64,000 nucleotides of DNA. It comes from Ichthyosporea sp. XGB-2017a (lineage: Eukaryota; Opisthokonta; Ichthyosporea). The DNA is taken from NCBI GenBank assembly GCA_002811675.1, contig PDIM01000001.1:198151-262150 (forward strand), read 5' to 3'. This document shows positions 50,278 through 61,869 of this stretch, piece by piece. A program made the position numbers and the translations under genes. The notes beneath the pieces are model-generated. The model had not been told where the DNA came from, did not search any database, and saw only the letters and a list, made by a program, of their open reading frames with translations. Positions within the stretch are counted from its first letter, which is position 1. Every line of letters starts with the position of its first letter.

Positions 50278-52849
50278 GTAAAAGGAATTTACATACACTT
50301 GTAAATATCTTCAATTGCAAACACTTATCAAGTTCTTATAAGCTATTGCTAACATTACAATTTCTTATGACTCTTTACAAAGATTTTTTCAGTTGAAATC
50401 CACGTTTTCTCTCTTGTGCGCTAAGTGTGTGTGTAGGTGCCTCAGTTGGTGATGTATGTAATACTTCTTCAGCTAAGCGACTCTGAGAGTACAGTAATTG
50501 TGCGATAATCAAAGTACGTCTATTGATCCTTCTTTCTTCCCAGTGTGGTGTGGATTAGTGTACTATGGTGACCATGAGTGTGGGTCCCTCTAAGCAATAC
50601 TAAATATTGGAGGAAGGCGGCGGGAGAGATGATGGGGTGGGAGGGTTATTATACCCGCGGAGGAGGAGGAATATTATTATTATAATTACATGAGTGATAA
50701 TGAACCTTTACTGGGATGCCAAACCCCTTAACCCTCAGGGGAGATTGAAAAAGCGGGATGGACTAGCCCATACACCCCCATAGTAGTCCCCGCATATTGG
50801 ACATCTCCTGTAACCCTAATACCTCCTCCCAGTGGAATTAAGATGGGGTTTGCGGTTTTAGGGGGTGAGGTGAGGCTTCTGCGCTAAAATCCCCAGGGAG
50901 TGTTGGGAGGTTAATGAGGGGGGCAGAGTGTTAGGGATAAGGGATTAGGGGCGGCACTGTATTAATTATATCCATATCATACAATAATATTATATACAGC
51001 TAGCTCGACGAATATGAACCAGAATTTGACGGGGGCGTATTGGGGATGTTGCTACCCTGGGTACACCCCCGCCCAATCACCGTGCATTCCTTCCCAGGGT
51101 CTCTGCTCGCCTAATATATTATGACGTGATAATTGAGCGCGATATTATAACCAGCTCCAGCTTATTATAATTATAACGGCGCCCTCCTTGATTATACTGA
51201 CGGCAACTTTTAGGGTGTCCTATGATTTGGCTCCCGGAATTTCAACAACACACATAACCCTAAACAAGAAAATTGCGAGCTAGCGGACCTTTAGGTCTTT
51301 AGAATATTAGACTAAGGGGTAGGGGAGGGTTAGGGTTCAATAACTAATATTACATAATTAATATTAGCCACGCCTGTACGTTTATGCCAGAGGAGAATAT
51401 TCTTAAGTATGGGCTTTACCATAGATAGGCGCGGGTTCCCAATCATGTGACCAGCGGAGGACGGAGGTTCGCAGAGCTGGGTGGAGTATTGCAGAGGTTC
51501 ACATTATAAAAACGTCTTAAATATACGGGGGCGGCCATATAGCTAACAAAATGGGCGCCAATGGATCGGGATTCGGGATCTGCACCACGGTCCGGGGCCC
51601 CGGGCCCGCAGCAACGTCTAGATGATAGATCGTCTGTGCAAGTCGTTTCCTCGACAACCTCTAAAAAGACCACGTCGTGTCTGTGGAATTTTCAAAAAAG
51701 GGCAAATTTGCGTGGTGAAGTGCGAATTGCCGCCGCTACTAGCTATAGCTATGCAAAATGGGGATAAAAAGCCGTGGGGAGCTGTACACATTGTGGGGAG
51801 ATAGGACAGGAAGTTATGTGCGGTGTATTTATAGGCAATGGTGTTGGGTAAGCTGCGCACAGCTTGTACGTGAGCGGTGAGATTTGAGAAGAATCAAATT
51901 CGAATCGAGCCTGCGCGCAAGTAATTTCTTTGGCATTTCTAGGTAGGTGGAGCAAATTCATAATTTCTATGTAGCTGGCCATAGTGAAAATGCGTCACCG
52001 CAAGGAAGCAGCTAGTAGTAATTATAGTACTACTGGCGCTACTATTTATAAGTCACTAGACCTACAGCTGATTTTTTCGGTTTACGCAGCTCCGGCCCCC
52101 CGTTTCTAGGACAACGTCCAGGTTCTCTCTTTGGTTCCCATTCATTTATGTATGCTAGTACAGCTCTTATAATAATTAGTTACGCCAGTCAAGAATTTCT
52201 TTTGTCGATGGCGCCCAAATTTTTATTACACACTTTCACAACCGCAAAGATATTATAAAAGGAAGGCAATGGTTCCCTTCTATTTCACCCCATGTGAAAA
52301 TGCTCAGCTGACAAATCAGCTGTGTTGTACGAGAATTGATCTATGAGAAACGTAGATTGTTTTTATTTGCTTTAGGGCCTCCAACTACAACCCGCTGTCA
52401 TTACTGTGCGTAGAATCGAAATCAATCAATGGAATGGGGTGTAAGACAGATCATACACTCTAATAGAACAAAGCAATTCCCAAAGCTACATGAGTAAACA
52501 TTTTTTTTAGTCTCATAGTTCTGCATTGACGTTTTTAAAGACCTCACAGATAGAGGGGCTATATAATAGGTATTAGCAGTTTGTCGATGCTTTTTTTCTG
52601 TGAAGGAGCAGAAGCACAGACAGATGCTCTCGATGTGAAGTTTATTTTGAGGAGAAAATTAGGAGGTGCGTGCATGGTACGCATGCACTTTATAATAACA
52701 CTTGGTGTGGTATGTGCAAGAATTTGGGTCTTATTATATACACAATAATTGTTAGATAGCATAACTAATCAATAAGTTGGTTTGGCATGGGCATAAAAGA
52801 AGAATTCTAGTATACTAGCTCTCATATGAACCATGGGGGCCAAGCGCAA
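50278..52849. other. 2.57-kb gene-free region
   Basis: This is the longest gap in the window. It contains A/T-rich stretches (50660-50690, 51330-51366), TTAGGG-type words (GGGAGGGTTAGGGTTC at 51325-51340) and an inverted repeat CAGCTGACAAATCAGCTG (52304-52321). A small ATG frame (51561-51767, 68 codons) is open but has no recognised product. I see no tRNA, snRNA or known repeat. It may hold the distal promoter of the zinc-finger gene, an unrecognised noncoding RNA, or nothing. Confidence 0.45.
51561..51767 (+). CDS. Possible 68-aa hypothetical protein, unconfirmed
   Basis: This ATG frame (MDRDSGSAPRSGAPGPQQ...) lies in the middle of the gene-free region. Its start is G/C-rich and its product is basic and Ser/Arg-rich. 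There is no similarity I recognise; it is a candidate only. Confidence 0.15.
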   Translation: MDRDSGSAPRSGAPGPQQRLDDRSSVQVVSSTTSKKTTSCLWNFQKRANLRGEVRIAAATSYSYAKWG

Positions 52850-55060
52850 TTAGAAGCCCTCTACTCGCGAACGCCCTTTCTTCTTAGCTTTTCTGCTCGA
52901 TGGACTTGTTCGTGTTCGTTTACTAATAGCCCGCTTAATTGCCGTCGGCGGTGGGCTTTGTCTGTCACGACCAGAAACTATCGGCTTTTCTGTTTCTTCA
53001 CCGGTATCGCGGAAGGACACTTGGGAAGTGTTTTCATTGGAGGTTTCAATAAGTTTACCAGTTTGATTCTTTTCTATATTGTCACCCTTCCATTGTTTTA
53101 CAAGGAAGGAGCTGGCTGAATATACGCCCTCTTGTTCTTCAACTTTACTTTGGACAGATTTACTGTCAAACGCTTCTGGTAGAACACATAGAGATTTTGA
53201 GTCATAATAAACGTGACTATACTTTTGCAAGTTATCTAAATTTCCCAACTTCTGTAAACTCCTTTGCCTCATGGGGACATACTTTTCGGAGAAATTTATG
53301 CGCCGGAAAAACGGACTTTGGCTGTTGCTAATCTGACCCTCAGTAGTTACAAAATTTTTCTCCGTAATTTCTGAAAGCAGTCTGGGGTGAGTGCGTGTGT
53401 TTTCAGATATATCCTCCTTAGCTATTTCATACATACTATCATTGCTCTTCAAGTTAGAAACTCTGTTACCCACCACAGAGTAATCACATGTAACACACTC
53501 CGTTCGCTGAATAAAATCATTAATCGAAGTTCCAAGTGAATTCACAGCGGTCCCATTACCAGCCATTTCCTTCACGTTTCTCTCCGTGCAATGTGGACTG
53601 AAGCAGCGGTATCGCAATTTTCCTTTGGCTTCAAGTTGAAGAAAAAATATGTTTTCTTTGCTAATAAATTGATGACCCAGAATAGTGTCCGTATCAGAAT
53701 CTTCCCAATTTTTGTCAAAAACTCTAAAAGGCTCTTTTAGCAGGGATGGTTGTTGCCCAACAAAAGCATTATTATTGCGGCTAAATAAATACAAAGATGA
53801 GCTGCTCAGACATTGCTTTGATGTCTCGCAACTTTCAGTTATCGGATATACGCGCAATTCCCCTCCACCTCCATTAGATGTGACAAGCGCTGGGGATTCT
53901 GTCAAACTGTTGCGTTTCACAAAACTTGCAAATAAAGGTGGGTCGCTTTGATGATGAAAACAGCTCATGTATAGTGAACCTGGCATCCTACAGTCGCCAA
54001 GCCCAATCTCTCGATCAGACGCTACAGCATACCGATACGGGTTCAATGGATCGGTTTCAATGAGAGTAATGGAGCTTGTTTCGAAATCTATCAAATTGGC
54101 GCTTTTCCCTTGACATCTAAAATCGCAAAGAGATGCCTTTGTATGAAGCCCACTCAAGACCACCCGGGGATGGAAAGAGAACTTTGACTTCAGGTTACAA
54201 TGGTTTTTAATGCCACCAATAATCTTTTTCTCCAGGCTTTTAAACTCATTCCAAATAGAGACGGTGCCGTTCTCACAAGAAAACAGAATCTCCTCCTCTA
54301 TAAACGGGCTGACGTGACAATCCGAAATACAATAATCCAAACGCGCACAGAAGCTGGGCGTTGATGCCTCACCCTTCAGAGCATTTGTTTTGACAGCCCA
54401 AGCCCCATACAGTGAGCAGACGCAAGCCATAGAAGAATTCGCTCCTCCCTCTGAAGCTCCAAAAACCCCTCGTACTGGCATTTTCATCTTGAACAAATGC
54501 TGCTCATTGAGGACGTGCAGTTTAGCCCCATCTATTTCGAACGTAGTCGCCTGCATACCCATTGCGTTAGGCCCATAAGGATGAAGGACTACGTGTTCTT
54601 TCTCTTCACTAAAATGGTAAAGGCAATTACCAATGCAAGGCTTGGAAAATGATGCAGATTTGAACGTGGGAGTAATGGTATCTTCAATATACTGTTTAAG
54701 AAGTTCACTAGGAACGTAGGAATCCGGCATGCTCTTGTGGAAATAAGACAACTGGTCTTCTACAGAAGCTGAAGGTTCACTAGCGTACAGGGGCTCTGCA
54801 TTGCAAGATTGCTGCCAAAGAAGGGTTGCATTATGGGAAGGTGACTGTAATCCGGTTAGGGAATGTAATTTACTCGTATCAATATCATTGTCGCTGTGCT
54901 TGTATGCGTTTTCTGGGAAAGTGAAACCATTAAGACCATAATCAAAAGTAGGACATAGAGTTATCCGCTTACTTTGTACATCTTTCTCGTTAGTCTTCTC
55001 TCTGTCTTGTCTTCCTCTCCATACAGGAGCTATAAGGTCTGGAAATGTGGGGGATGGCAT
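52850..55060 (-). CDS. TAF1C/Rrn6-like RNA polymerase I factor (tentative)
   Basis: The single exon encodes 736 residues from the ATG at 55060. A beta-propeller-like middle has ILFSCENGTVSIWNEF, SFHPRVVLSGLHTKASLCDFR, DPLNPYRYAVASDREIGLG and DCRMPGSLYMSCFHHQSDPP. The HP-R-x-L-x-S ... DFR and D-x-RMPG-x-x-x-x ... HH patterns resemble Rrn6 and human TAF1C, core subunits of the Pol I promoter-selectivity factor. The C-terminus is basic and ends in KKKGRSRVEGF, like other members of this family with a Lys-rich tail. The N-terminal ~150 residues are disordered. The assignment rests on a few motifs read by eye; an unrelated WD40-like protein remains possible. Confidence 0.6.
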   Translation of the reverse strand: MPSPTFPDLIAPVWRGRQDREKTNEKDVQSKRITLCPTFDYGLNGFTFPENAYKHSDNDIDTSKLHSLTGLQSPSHNATLLWQQSCNAEPLYASEPSASVEDQLSYFHKSMPDSYVPSELLKQYIEDTITPTFKSASFSKPCIGNCLYHFSEEKEHVVLHPYGPNAMGMQATTFEIDGAKLHVLNEQHLFKMKMPVRGVFGASEGGANSSMACVCSLYGAWAVKTNALKGEASTPSFCARLDYCISDCHVSPFIEEEILFSCENGTVSIWNEFKSLEKKIIGGIKNHCNLKSKFSFHPRVVLSGLHTKASLCDFRCQGKSANLIDFETSSITLIETDPLNPYRYAVASDREIGLGDCRMPGSLYMSCFHHQSDPPLFASFVKRNSLTESPALVTSNGGGGELRVYPITESCETSKQCLSSSSLYLFSRNNNAFVGQQPSLLKEPFRVFDKNWEDSDTDTILGHQFISKENIFFLQLEAKGKLRYRCFSPHCTERNVKEMAGNGTAVNSLGTSINDFIQRTECVTCDYSVVGNRVSNLKSNDSMYEIAKEDISENTRTHPRLLSEITEKNFVTTEGQISNSQSPFFRRINFSEKYVPMRQRSLQKLGNLDNLQKYSHVYYDSKSLCVLPEAFDSKSVQSKVEEQEGVYSASSFLVKQWKGDNIEKNQTGKLIETSNENTSQVSFRDTGEETEKPIVSGRDRQSPPPTAIKRAISKRTRTSPSSRKAKKKGRSRVEGF

Positions 55061-55669
55061 GTTTTTTGAAGCATTGTTGGAAAGCACTCACTCTACATGA
55101 GGTAAACGCGTATCCTATTATTTACAGGAAACATCAGAAAGAGAGCAGAATAAAAGGCAGTGAGTGAGTAGGAGTGCAGATTCACAATATGGAGGTGTAA
55201 CTCGTCGTCAACTGAAGAGTAGCTGGCTCCAGAACTCCGAGGTTTAAAGAGGGGCTGGGACTTGGGAGCGGCCATGCTCCTTGTCCAGCTAGAAGAGAGG
55301 GAGGTGAGGAGGGTTACGCTTGGGGTGTGAGTACATAGGTGCAACTCTTCAACATGAACTTCAACAAAGCTCACGTGAATTGTGACAAGTGACCAATGGA
55401 GCCTTGCTCCTTGTCTGCACCCTTCTGTTCACACACACCGCCTGTCTCCTTACCCTGGAATCCATAATGTTCCCCCCCCAATGAGTTTAGAATACCAATA
55501 TCATTGCTGTAGTGCATCTCAAACGCGTCACTAAGTGTTTATTTAGGCTAAGCTACAGCATTGCGCAATGCTAGCGAAAGTTGAGGTTATGAAAATGAGT
55601 CCTAAGTATCGGAGCTGAGAGAAGAGAAAGAGAGTTGTTAATAAATCCGTATACAAGGGCGTTGTACGA
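55061..55669. other. Intergenic region TAF1C-like/prefoldin 5
   Basis: 609 bp separate two minus-strand genes. An ATG at 55275 (minus) opens 60 codons (MAAPKSQPLFKPRSS ... ) ending at 55093; it could be an upstream exon or uORF of the TAF1C-like gene, with a GTAAAT donor candidate near 55130, but I cannot support a splice. No other gene is seen. Confidence 0.35.
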
Positions 55670-56119
55670 TCAAGCTTTCGCCTGAGGTGCATTTTGCTGC
55701 ATCATACGTTGTTGCAAAACTTCTGCAAGCGCCTGTAGATTTTGACGTTTAGCATTGATTGATTCCGTCAAAACCTGGCATTTCTTTTGGATGAAATCGC
55801 ATTTACGTTCGAAAAATCCCGTACCCTCCTTAGAATTCCTTTCAATAAAGTAACCCGTTCCAACATCAAGAAGAACGCGATCCGTTTTAACAAGCTTGCC
55901 CGGGATGTAAAGGGACGTAGTAAGAGGAATTAATATATCTTTGCCTTCATTTTCTGGACAGAGTTGCTTGCAGGCTTTTCCTGAATCCAAAAATCGGGCA
56001 TTTGCCATTGACAGTTGTTGAAGAGAGTTGGTAAGAAACTGAACTTCTTCCTCTAGCTGTTGCTTAAACATTTGAAGCTGCTGTAATGGCAGTTTAGTAA
56101 GATCTATATTCTGAGCCAT
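55670..56119 (-). CDS. PFDN5: Prefoldin subunit 5
   Basis: The intronless gene encodes 149 residues. Two long helices (about 12-45 and 105-145) flank a beta hairpin with DILIPLTTSLYIPGKL and VLLDVGTGYFIER, the signature of alpha-class prefoldin subunit 5 (Gim5). Prefoldin captures unfolded actin and tubulin and passes them to the CCT chaperonin. The length matches human PFDN5 (154). It is divergent from NPC1. Confidence 0.95.
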   Translation of the reverse strand: MAQNIDLTKLPLQQLQMFKQQLEEEVQFLTNSLQQLSMANARFLDSGKACKQLCPENEGKDILIPLTTSLYIPGKLVKTDRVLLDVGTGYFIERNSKEGTGFFERKCDFIQKKCQVLTESINAKRQNLQALAEVLQQRMMQQNAPQAKA

Positions 56120-56529
56120 GGCTACTTTCTTTCACTAGGAGAACTCTATCTTGTTTCAGTTGTGATACACGTGTGGATTTGGCTTCCCTCAAATGGGCGA
56201 GTATAAATCTGCTCCTCGTATATGAAAAGCAAACGGTCGAATAACAAGAAACAAACACAAGCAGCACTTCTGGTCAGCTGCAGCAGCTGGGAGGGGTTAA
56301 GGGTTAGAGGTCCCGTGATCAAACCACAGCAGCTAGCTGCTAGCATGCCGAGGAGTACTACATGGACAGTACAGAACTGGAGGTGTAGCTGGATTATTAA
56401 ATTATAGCAAACTCTGCAGGTTACTGTATATGGAGGATCTAGTGAGAGAGAGAGGGAGAGAGAGAGGATTGAGAAAAGAAAGTGAAATAGAAGTAGAAAT
56501 CCGTAGTGAGTCGAGGTCGGGAGTAGGAA
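56120..56529. other. Divergent promoter region PFDN5/NPC1
   Basis: The 410-bp gap contains a (GA)n tract (56441-56467) just before NPC1 and CAGCAGCTGG/CAGCAGCTAGCTGCTAGCATGC words (56280-56347) with short palindromes. No coding exon is recognised. Confidence 0.4.
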
Positions 56530-59500
56530 ATGGAGAGGAAGTATGGAAAACTCCGTCCTATGAAAGGGGTGAAGACATGGGCGAGATGGAGAATGTTTGC
56601 TATTAAAGTATTGGCCTTCTACATAGCCGTGATTAGTTTACCGGCTTCAAGCGGTTCCTTTCAAGGGGAAATTGTTACATTGGAGCCACAGCTTGTTCAT
56701 GCCAGAGGTCAGTGTATGATGTATGGACAGTGTGACAAGGATGAGGATGATAGACCATTGAATTGTTTTTACAATGGGGCGGCTAAGCCAGCAGCGGGAG
56801 ATGGGGAAGATGGTGGTAGTGGGGAATTTTTATCATTAATTCAAGAGTTATGCCCTTCACTGGCCTCCGAAACTTTATTTTGCTGTGATTTGGCACAGCT
56901 CAAGACAATGAGGGAATCGATTTCCCCTGCGCGTAGTATGTTACTAGCATGCCCGGCTTGCTTGAAAAATTTTCTTAATATGTGGTGTCAAATGACGTAA
57001 GTGGATTGTTGAGGAAAATATTTGGAGTTTGTGTATTAGATATTAATGTATTTTTGCTATAGATGCTCTCCAAATCAATCTATGTTCACCAATGTAACGA
57101 ATACCACAGAAAGTAAATCTCAAAAAGGGAAAGTGATTGTGTCAGAGCTGAGTTACCATGTTACGGAAAAATACGCTGTGGATTTATACGGCTCTTGCAA
57201 AGATGTTTCCCTACCCCAGGGCAATGAAAAGGCAATGGCCTTTCTATGTTTAACATCAGAGCCACCCTGTACCCCACACAAGTGGCTGAACTTTCTAGGG
57301 ACGAAAAACAATCCGGGATCTCCTTTTCAAATTGACTTTGTGTTTTCAAATTCTTCTAAGGCATCTGTATCAAATAGTCAAGTAGACCCACTAAACACGG
57401 AGAACATTCCCTGCAATATAAGCGGGTCGGACTCGTGTTCCTGTACAGACTGCTTAGCTTCCTGCCCAGCGCCACACCCAGTGGACCCACGGACGGACCA
57501 CGGTTATCCCGTAATTCACATTGGTTCATGGTCAATTCCTATAGTCTATTTGGTGCTTGATGTAATGTTTGTGTCACTAGTTGTCTGTGGCTTTGCTTTT
57601 CGCTCTTACCGCAAATACAAAAGTAGCCAATTTGCTTATGCCCTTTTGAATGGCGATGAGGATGTTGATCGCTCTATTAATTCACAGGTATCGGAACCTC
57701 TTCAAGTAGAAGAGCTTGCCCCACAGGCTAGTGATTGGTTAAATACTCAACAAAAGTTGGCCGATGGATTCTATTGGTGGGGCTGCTTTTGTGCTCGACA
57801 CCCAGATAAAATTCTTCTGGTTGGCCTGATGATTGTAGCCATTCTTGCTGCTGGTGTAACGAAATTCGTTGTAACAACTGATCCGGTTAAACTCGGAGCC
57901 GCAGACGAAAGTATGGTTAAGCAGCAAAAAGAATACTACGATCGAAACTTTGGTCCGTTTTATAGAACAGAGCAGATAATTGTGACACCCAAAAATCAAT
58001 CAACATTTTTTGATGAAGACGGAAATGAGTGGGGCCCGGTTTTCCGAAAGGAGGTGGTTGATGAATTTTTCGAGCTTCAGAAAAATATTTCAATGCTCGA
58101 AGTGTCTATTGACACACAGCATGACCATAATCCTCGCATGACCCTAGATGATATTTGCTTCAAGCCCCTGTATCCCCCTTGCGAAGGATGCAAAGTCGAT
58201 CCAAAGAGCCAAGGATGTGCAAGTTTTACATTGTTCAACTTTTGGGGAAATGATTTGGATAGATTTCGAAATGATGATGATTGGATGACTCACGCCCGCT
58301 TTTGTTTACGAGTTCCGAGCCCAGAATGCTTTGGTTCGTTCGGAGGACCTTCCAACCCAAATCTCATTGTCGGAGGATTTAATGGAACCGATTATACAAG
58401 TGCCAAAGCTTTGATTGTTACGTATGTAGTGAATAACCACATTAGCAACGAAAAAAATGAAAAAGCTAAAGCATGGGAGAAGGTCTATGTAGAGTTCCTT
58501 AAAGCTGCTCAGAACAATATAGTTAATTTTGACTTTGCCTTTTCTTCCGAGCGATCGATAGAAGACGAACTTTTTAGGGAAAGTGAAGCAGACATGTCTA
58601 CCATTCTTTTGAGCTATATTCTCATGTTTACTTACGTTTCCTTTGCTCTGGGAAGAAACTCTCGATGTTGTGTAGATACCCGTATAGGGTTGGGGCTTTG
58701 TGGGGTAATCATAGTTCTGTTGTCAGTAGCTTGTGCTATTGGCTTTTTCAGCTATCTGGGTGTCGAGGGAACCTTGTTTATTCTCGAAGTGGTACCATTT
58801 CTTGTCTTAGCTGTTGGGGTCGATAATATATTTCTGCTTGTTCAAAATTATGAACGCACTGAATTAGATGCACGGACTGAAAGAAGGATCGGCAAGGTAG
58901 TTGCAGAAGTTGGTCCTAGCATGCTTCTCTCTTCATTATCTGAAACATTTGCTTTTGCCATTGGCTGTCTTGCTAATATGCCAGCTGTCAAGGTATTCTC
59001 TATGTTTGCTGCTGCGTCGGTTTTCATTAATTTTTTGCTCCAGATCACGTGTTTTGTATCTTTGCTGGCCCTTGATTCAAAACGTGAGCTCAGTGGACGA
59101 ATGGATGTCTTTCCATGCTTCAAAGCCACTTGCTTTGGTTCATCTAAAGCCAATTCTGAAACATTACTTCGTCGTTTTTTCCGTAAATGCTACGCTCCTT
59201 TCTTGTTGAATGATTATATAAGGGCTATAGTTGCTGTATTATTTTTAGGCACTTTTTTTGCTTCTGTGGAGCTGATACTTTCTTTAGGAATTGGGCTTGA
59301 TCAGCGTATGGCGGTGCCGAAAGATTCATATTTGGTTAATTATTTCCAAAACCTAAATGAATATCTTCATGTTGGCCCGCCCGTGTATTTCGTGGTCAAA
59401 GGTGTAAACGTGTCCGATGTGTCGGGCCAAAATGCTTTGTGTGGATCTGGAGGATGCTCCCCCAATTCGGTAGTAGCCACTCTTAACGAAGCTTCTAAGG

Positions 59501-60633
59501 ATTCGCAACGTACGTTTATTGCTCTTCCTTCGGATTCCTGGATTGATGATTATTTCAAGTGGAGTAACCCCTCATCTACCTGTTGTTCGATTAAGAATAA
59601 TACGAAGCACTCTTTCTGCCCGTTTTGCTTGTCACCGTCGGAAAAGCAATCATGCAAGAAGTGCTTTGAATATTCTGATTTGGTTGACAATAGGCCACCT
59701 GCGGATAGTTTTATTCCTTACCTTCGATACTTTCTTATTGACAATCCTTCCCAAGACTGCCCTTCAGCAGGTCACGCTGGCTATCGAAATTCGGTGAACA
59801 TAACTGAAGATGGACAAGTGTCTGCATCTGTTTTTCGCACCTATCATACTATTTTGCGCAGTGCTGGTGATTTTATTGGCGCTTATCAATCTGCCCTGGA
59901 TATAGCGAAGCAAATGTCTGAAAATATTGGAGCGGAAGTGTTCCCATATAGTATATTCTATATTTTTTACGACCAGTATCTTGATATTCCCATTCAAACT
60001 GCTTATAGTTTAATGTTGGCGATTGGTTCTGTAATGCTGACGTCAACGCTAATCCTTGGGAATGTGTATGCTGGGCTTTTGATCTCATCGTTTGTTGCTG
60101 TTGTGAGTGTCAACATAATGGGTGCGATGTCGTTTTTGGGAATTGACTTGAATGCCGTGTCTCTTGTAAACTTGGTTATGTCAGTGGGAATCTCAGTGGA
60201 GTTCTGTGCGCATCTAATTCGTGCGTTCATGATCTCTCACGGAACGCGACGAGATCGTGCAAATGCTGCACTTGTAGATATGGGGTTGAGTATATTCACG
60301 GGAATAACGTTAACCAAATTTATAGGGGTGTCAGTCCTTGCATGGGCAAGTTCCGAGTTGTTTCAGGTGTTTTATTTTCGAATGTACATATGTTTGATTG
60401 TTATTGGGGCTCTCCATGGACTCGTTCTTCTTCCCGTAGTACTTAGCTACATTGGGCCCAGTTCATCTGCCAGAATTTATATTCCTGGTGGTGGTATTGC
60501 GGGAACAACCGAGTCGCCGTCCTTTACTAGTGGCAGGGGAAACGCAGAAAGTGACGATGAAGAATTACTTGACGACCCGCAGGCAAGTTTTCATGTGACT
60601 GATGACGATCTTGCCAGGGAAGTCGTGTTTTAG
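56530..60633 (+). CDS. NPC1: NPC1 sterol transporter
   Basis: Exons 56530-56996 and 57063-60633 join in phase (…WCQMT/CSPNQSMF, compare human LTCSPRQSQF), giving 1345 residues. A signal peptide (about 22-42) precedes the Cys-rich N-terminal sterol-binding domain (GQCMMYGQC, LNCFYNG, LFCCDLAQLKTM). The first internal membrane helix is at ~313-335. The sterol-sensing domain starts near 668 (DMSTILLSYILMFTYVSFAL, with GVDNIFLLVQNYERT). The RND-type C-terminal membrane bundle has LVNLVMSVGISVEFCAH. The acidic tail contains ESDDEELL, a [DE]xxxLL signal for lysosomal sorting. NPC1 exports cholesterol or other sterols from late endosomes and lysosomes. No NPC2 gene is in this window. Confidence 0.97.
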
Positions 60634-60771
60634 ATGGTATGTAGAATAAAAAACTGAAATTAAATTCGACAGAAAATATAGAACATACGTTTAAATATCG
60701 AAGTTTAATTGGGAACAGCACCGTTCAAAGTATGAAAATATTCTCGAAAATAGTTTTTGCCTTTGTACGAG

Positions 60772-61869
60772 TTAACCCCCTCGAGCATTGCCGTTCTCGT
60801 CTGAGATTCCAACACAGGCACACATCACTGTAACATCATCCCATTTACCTCCATAGATGCGCTGCCGATAAGCTGCAGTGGCTGACCGTGCAAACGGCGA
60901 TATTCTTTTGTCATCCGTTGCAAGTCGACGGGATTCATTTACCACGTTTTCAGCAAGCTTCATGCAGAATTTTTGCGGATCTTTTTCTACACTGCCACAG
61001 TCACCACTAGTGCGCTGTACTTGCTGAAGTATTTCAGCATCATACATATTGTCAAATACCCCGTCGGTCCCCAAAATCACTATATCTCCCTGTTCCAGCT
61101 GAAGTGCACCCTCTTGAGCATCCAAAGGCGAATCTTGGAGGCTCCCACGCATGTGCTTTGGAACTACAGAAAGCTGGTAGGGGGCGTTAAAGAAATGCTG
61201 TTGTTCACTTGTGCGATACGCGACCTGTTCAGAACGTATCACCAAAAATCCAGAGTCTCCAAGGTTAGCAAAACGTAGCACAGAATTTTCAGAATCAAAA
61301 CTCAATACGCAAGCAGTTGAAGAACCAGCTTTTACTTTGCCATCACGTTTTAACTTTTCATAGGCTACATTCAAAACCTCTTTAGGGGTCCTCTCTGGCT
61401 GCTGCTCTGCAGCACCACGACAGTTCTCCGAAAGACCCCAAGCAAAGAGTGACGGGTCTATGCCACTCTCCCTCCAACCCCCTACACCATCTGCAACACC
61501 AAACCAAGTAGAAGATGCAGAACGCGTAAAGAAAAACGCATCTTCCCCGCAGTCACACTGGCAAAATGAAGGTCTGGAGGCAACTTCCTTCAAGGCGGCG
61601 GCTGGTTTATGACCATTGATGTTTTCGCTTTTGGATTTACAGTAGGCCCCAACATGGAGAAAACTTCTGGCCGGAGCACACTGAGCAGCAAATTGACGAA
61701 AATACCCCCCTGTATTCCCGTATAATTGCTGCGGCAAAGCATTCGAAGAATTTCGTAAACTCCCGGGTGATAAAAGATCAACAGCAACCAATCCCGATAT
61801 AATTCCCGTTCCTGCAGCACCCAACACTTTCCCTTTTCCTAAAGCGGACTTCCAGGTGCCCAAAAGCAT
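60772..61869 (-). CDS. PPTC7: PPTC7-like mitochondrial PP2C phosphatase
   Basis: The single exon encodes 365 residues from the ATG at 61869 (MLLGTWKSALGKGKVLG), which resembles a mitochondrial presequence; an upstream in-frame GTG was rejected. PP2C motifs: GEDAFFF (metal-binding Asp), FGVADGVGGWRESGIDPSLFAW, GSSTACVLSF, FANLGDSGFLVIR and GDIVILGTDGVFDNMYDAE. VADGVGGW with the spacing to FAW is typical of the PPTC7/Ptc7 family. In yeast and animals PPTC7 dephosphorylates matrix proteins, including COQ7, and supports coenzyme Q synthesis. It is convergent with NPC1. Confidence 0.9.
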   Translation of the reverse strand: MLLGTWKSALGKGKVLGAAGTGIISGLVAVDLLSPGSLRNSSNALPQQLYGNTGGYFRQFAAQCAPARSFLHVGAYCKSKSENINGHKPAAALKEVASRPSFCQCDCGEDAFFFTRSASSTWFGVADGVGGWRESGIDPSLFAWGLSENCRGAAEQQPERTPKEVLNVAYEKLKRDGKVKAGSSTACVLSFDSENSVLRFANLGDSGFLVIRSEQVAYRTSEQQHFFNAPYQLSVVPKHMRGSLQDSPLDAQEGALQLEQGDIVILGTDGVFDNMYDAEILQQVQRTSGDCGSVEKDPQKFCMKLAENVVNESRRLATDDKRISPFARSATAAYRQRIYGGKWDDVTVMCACVGISDENGNARGG

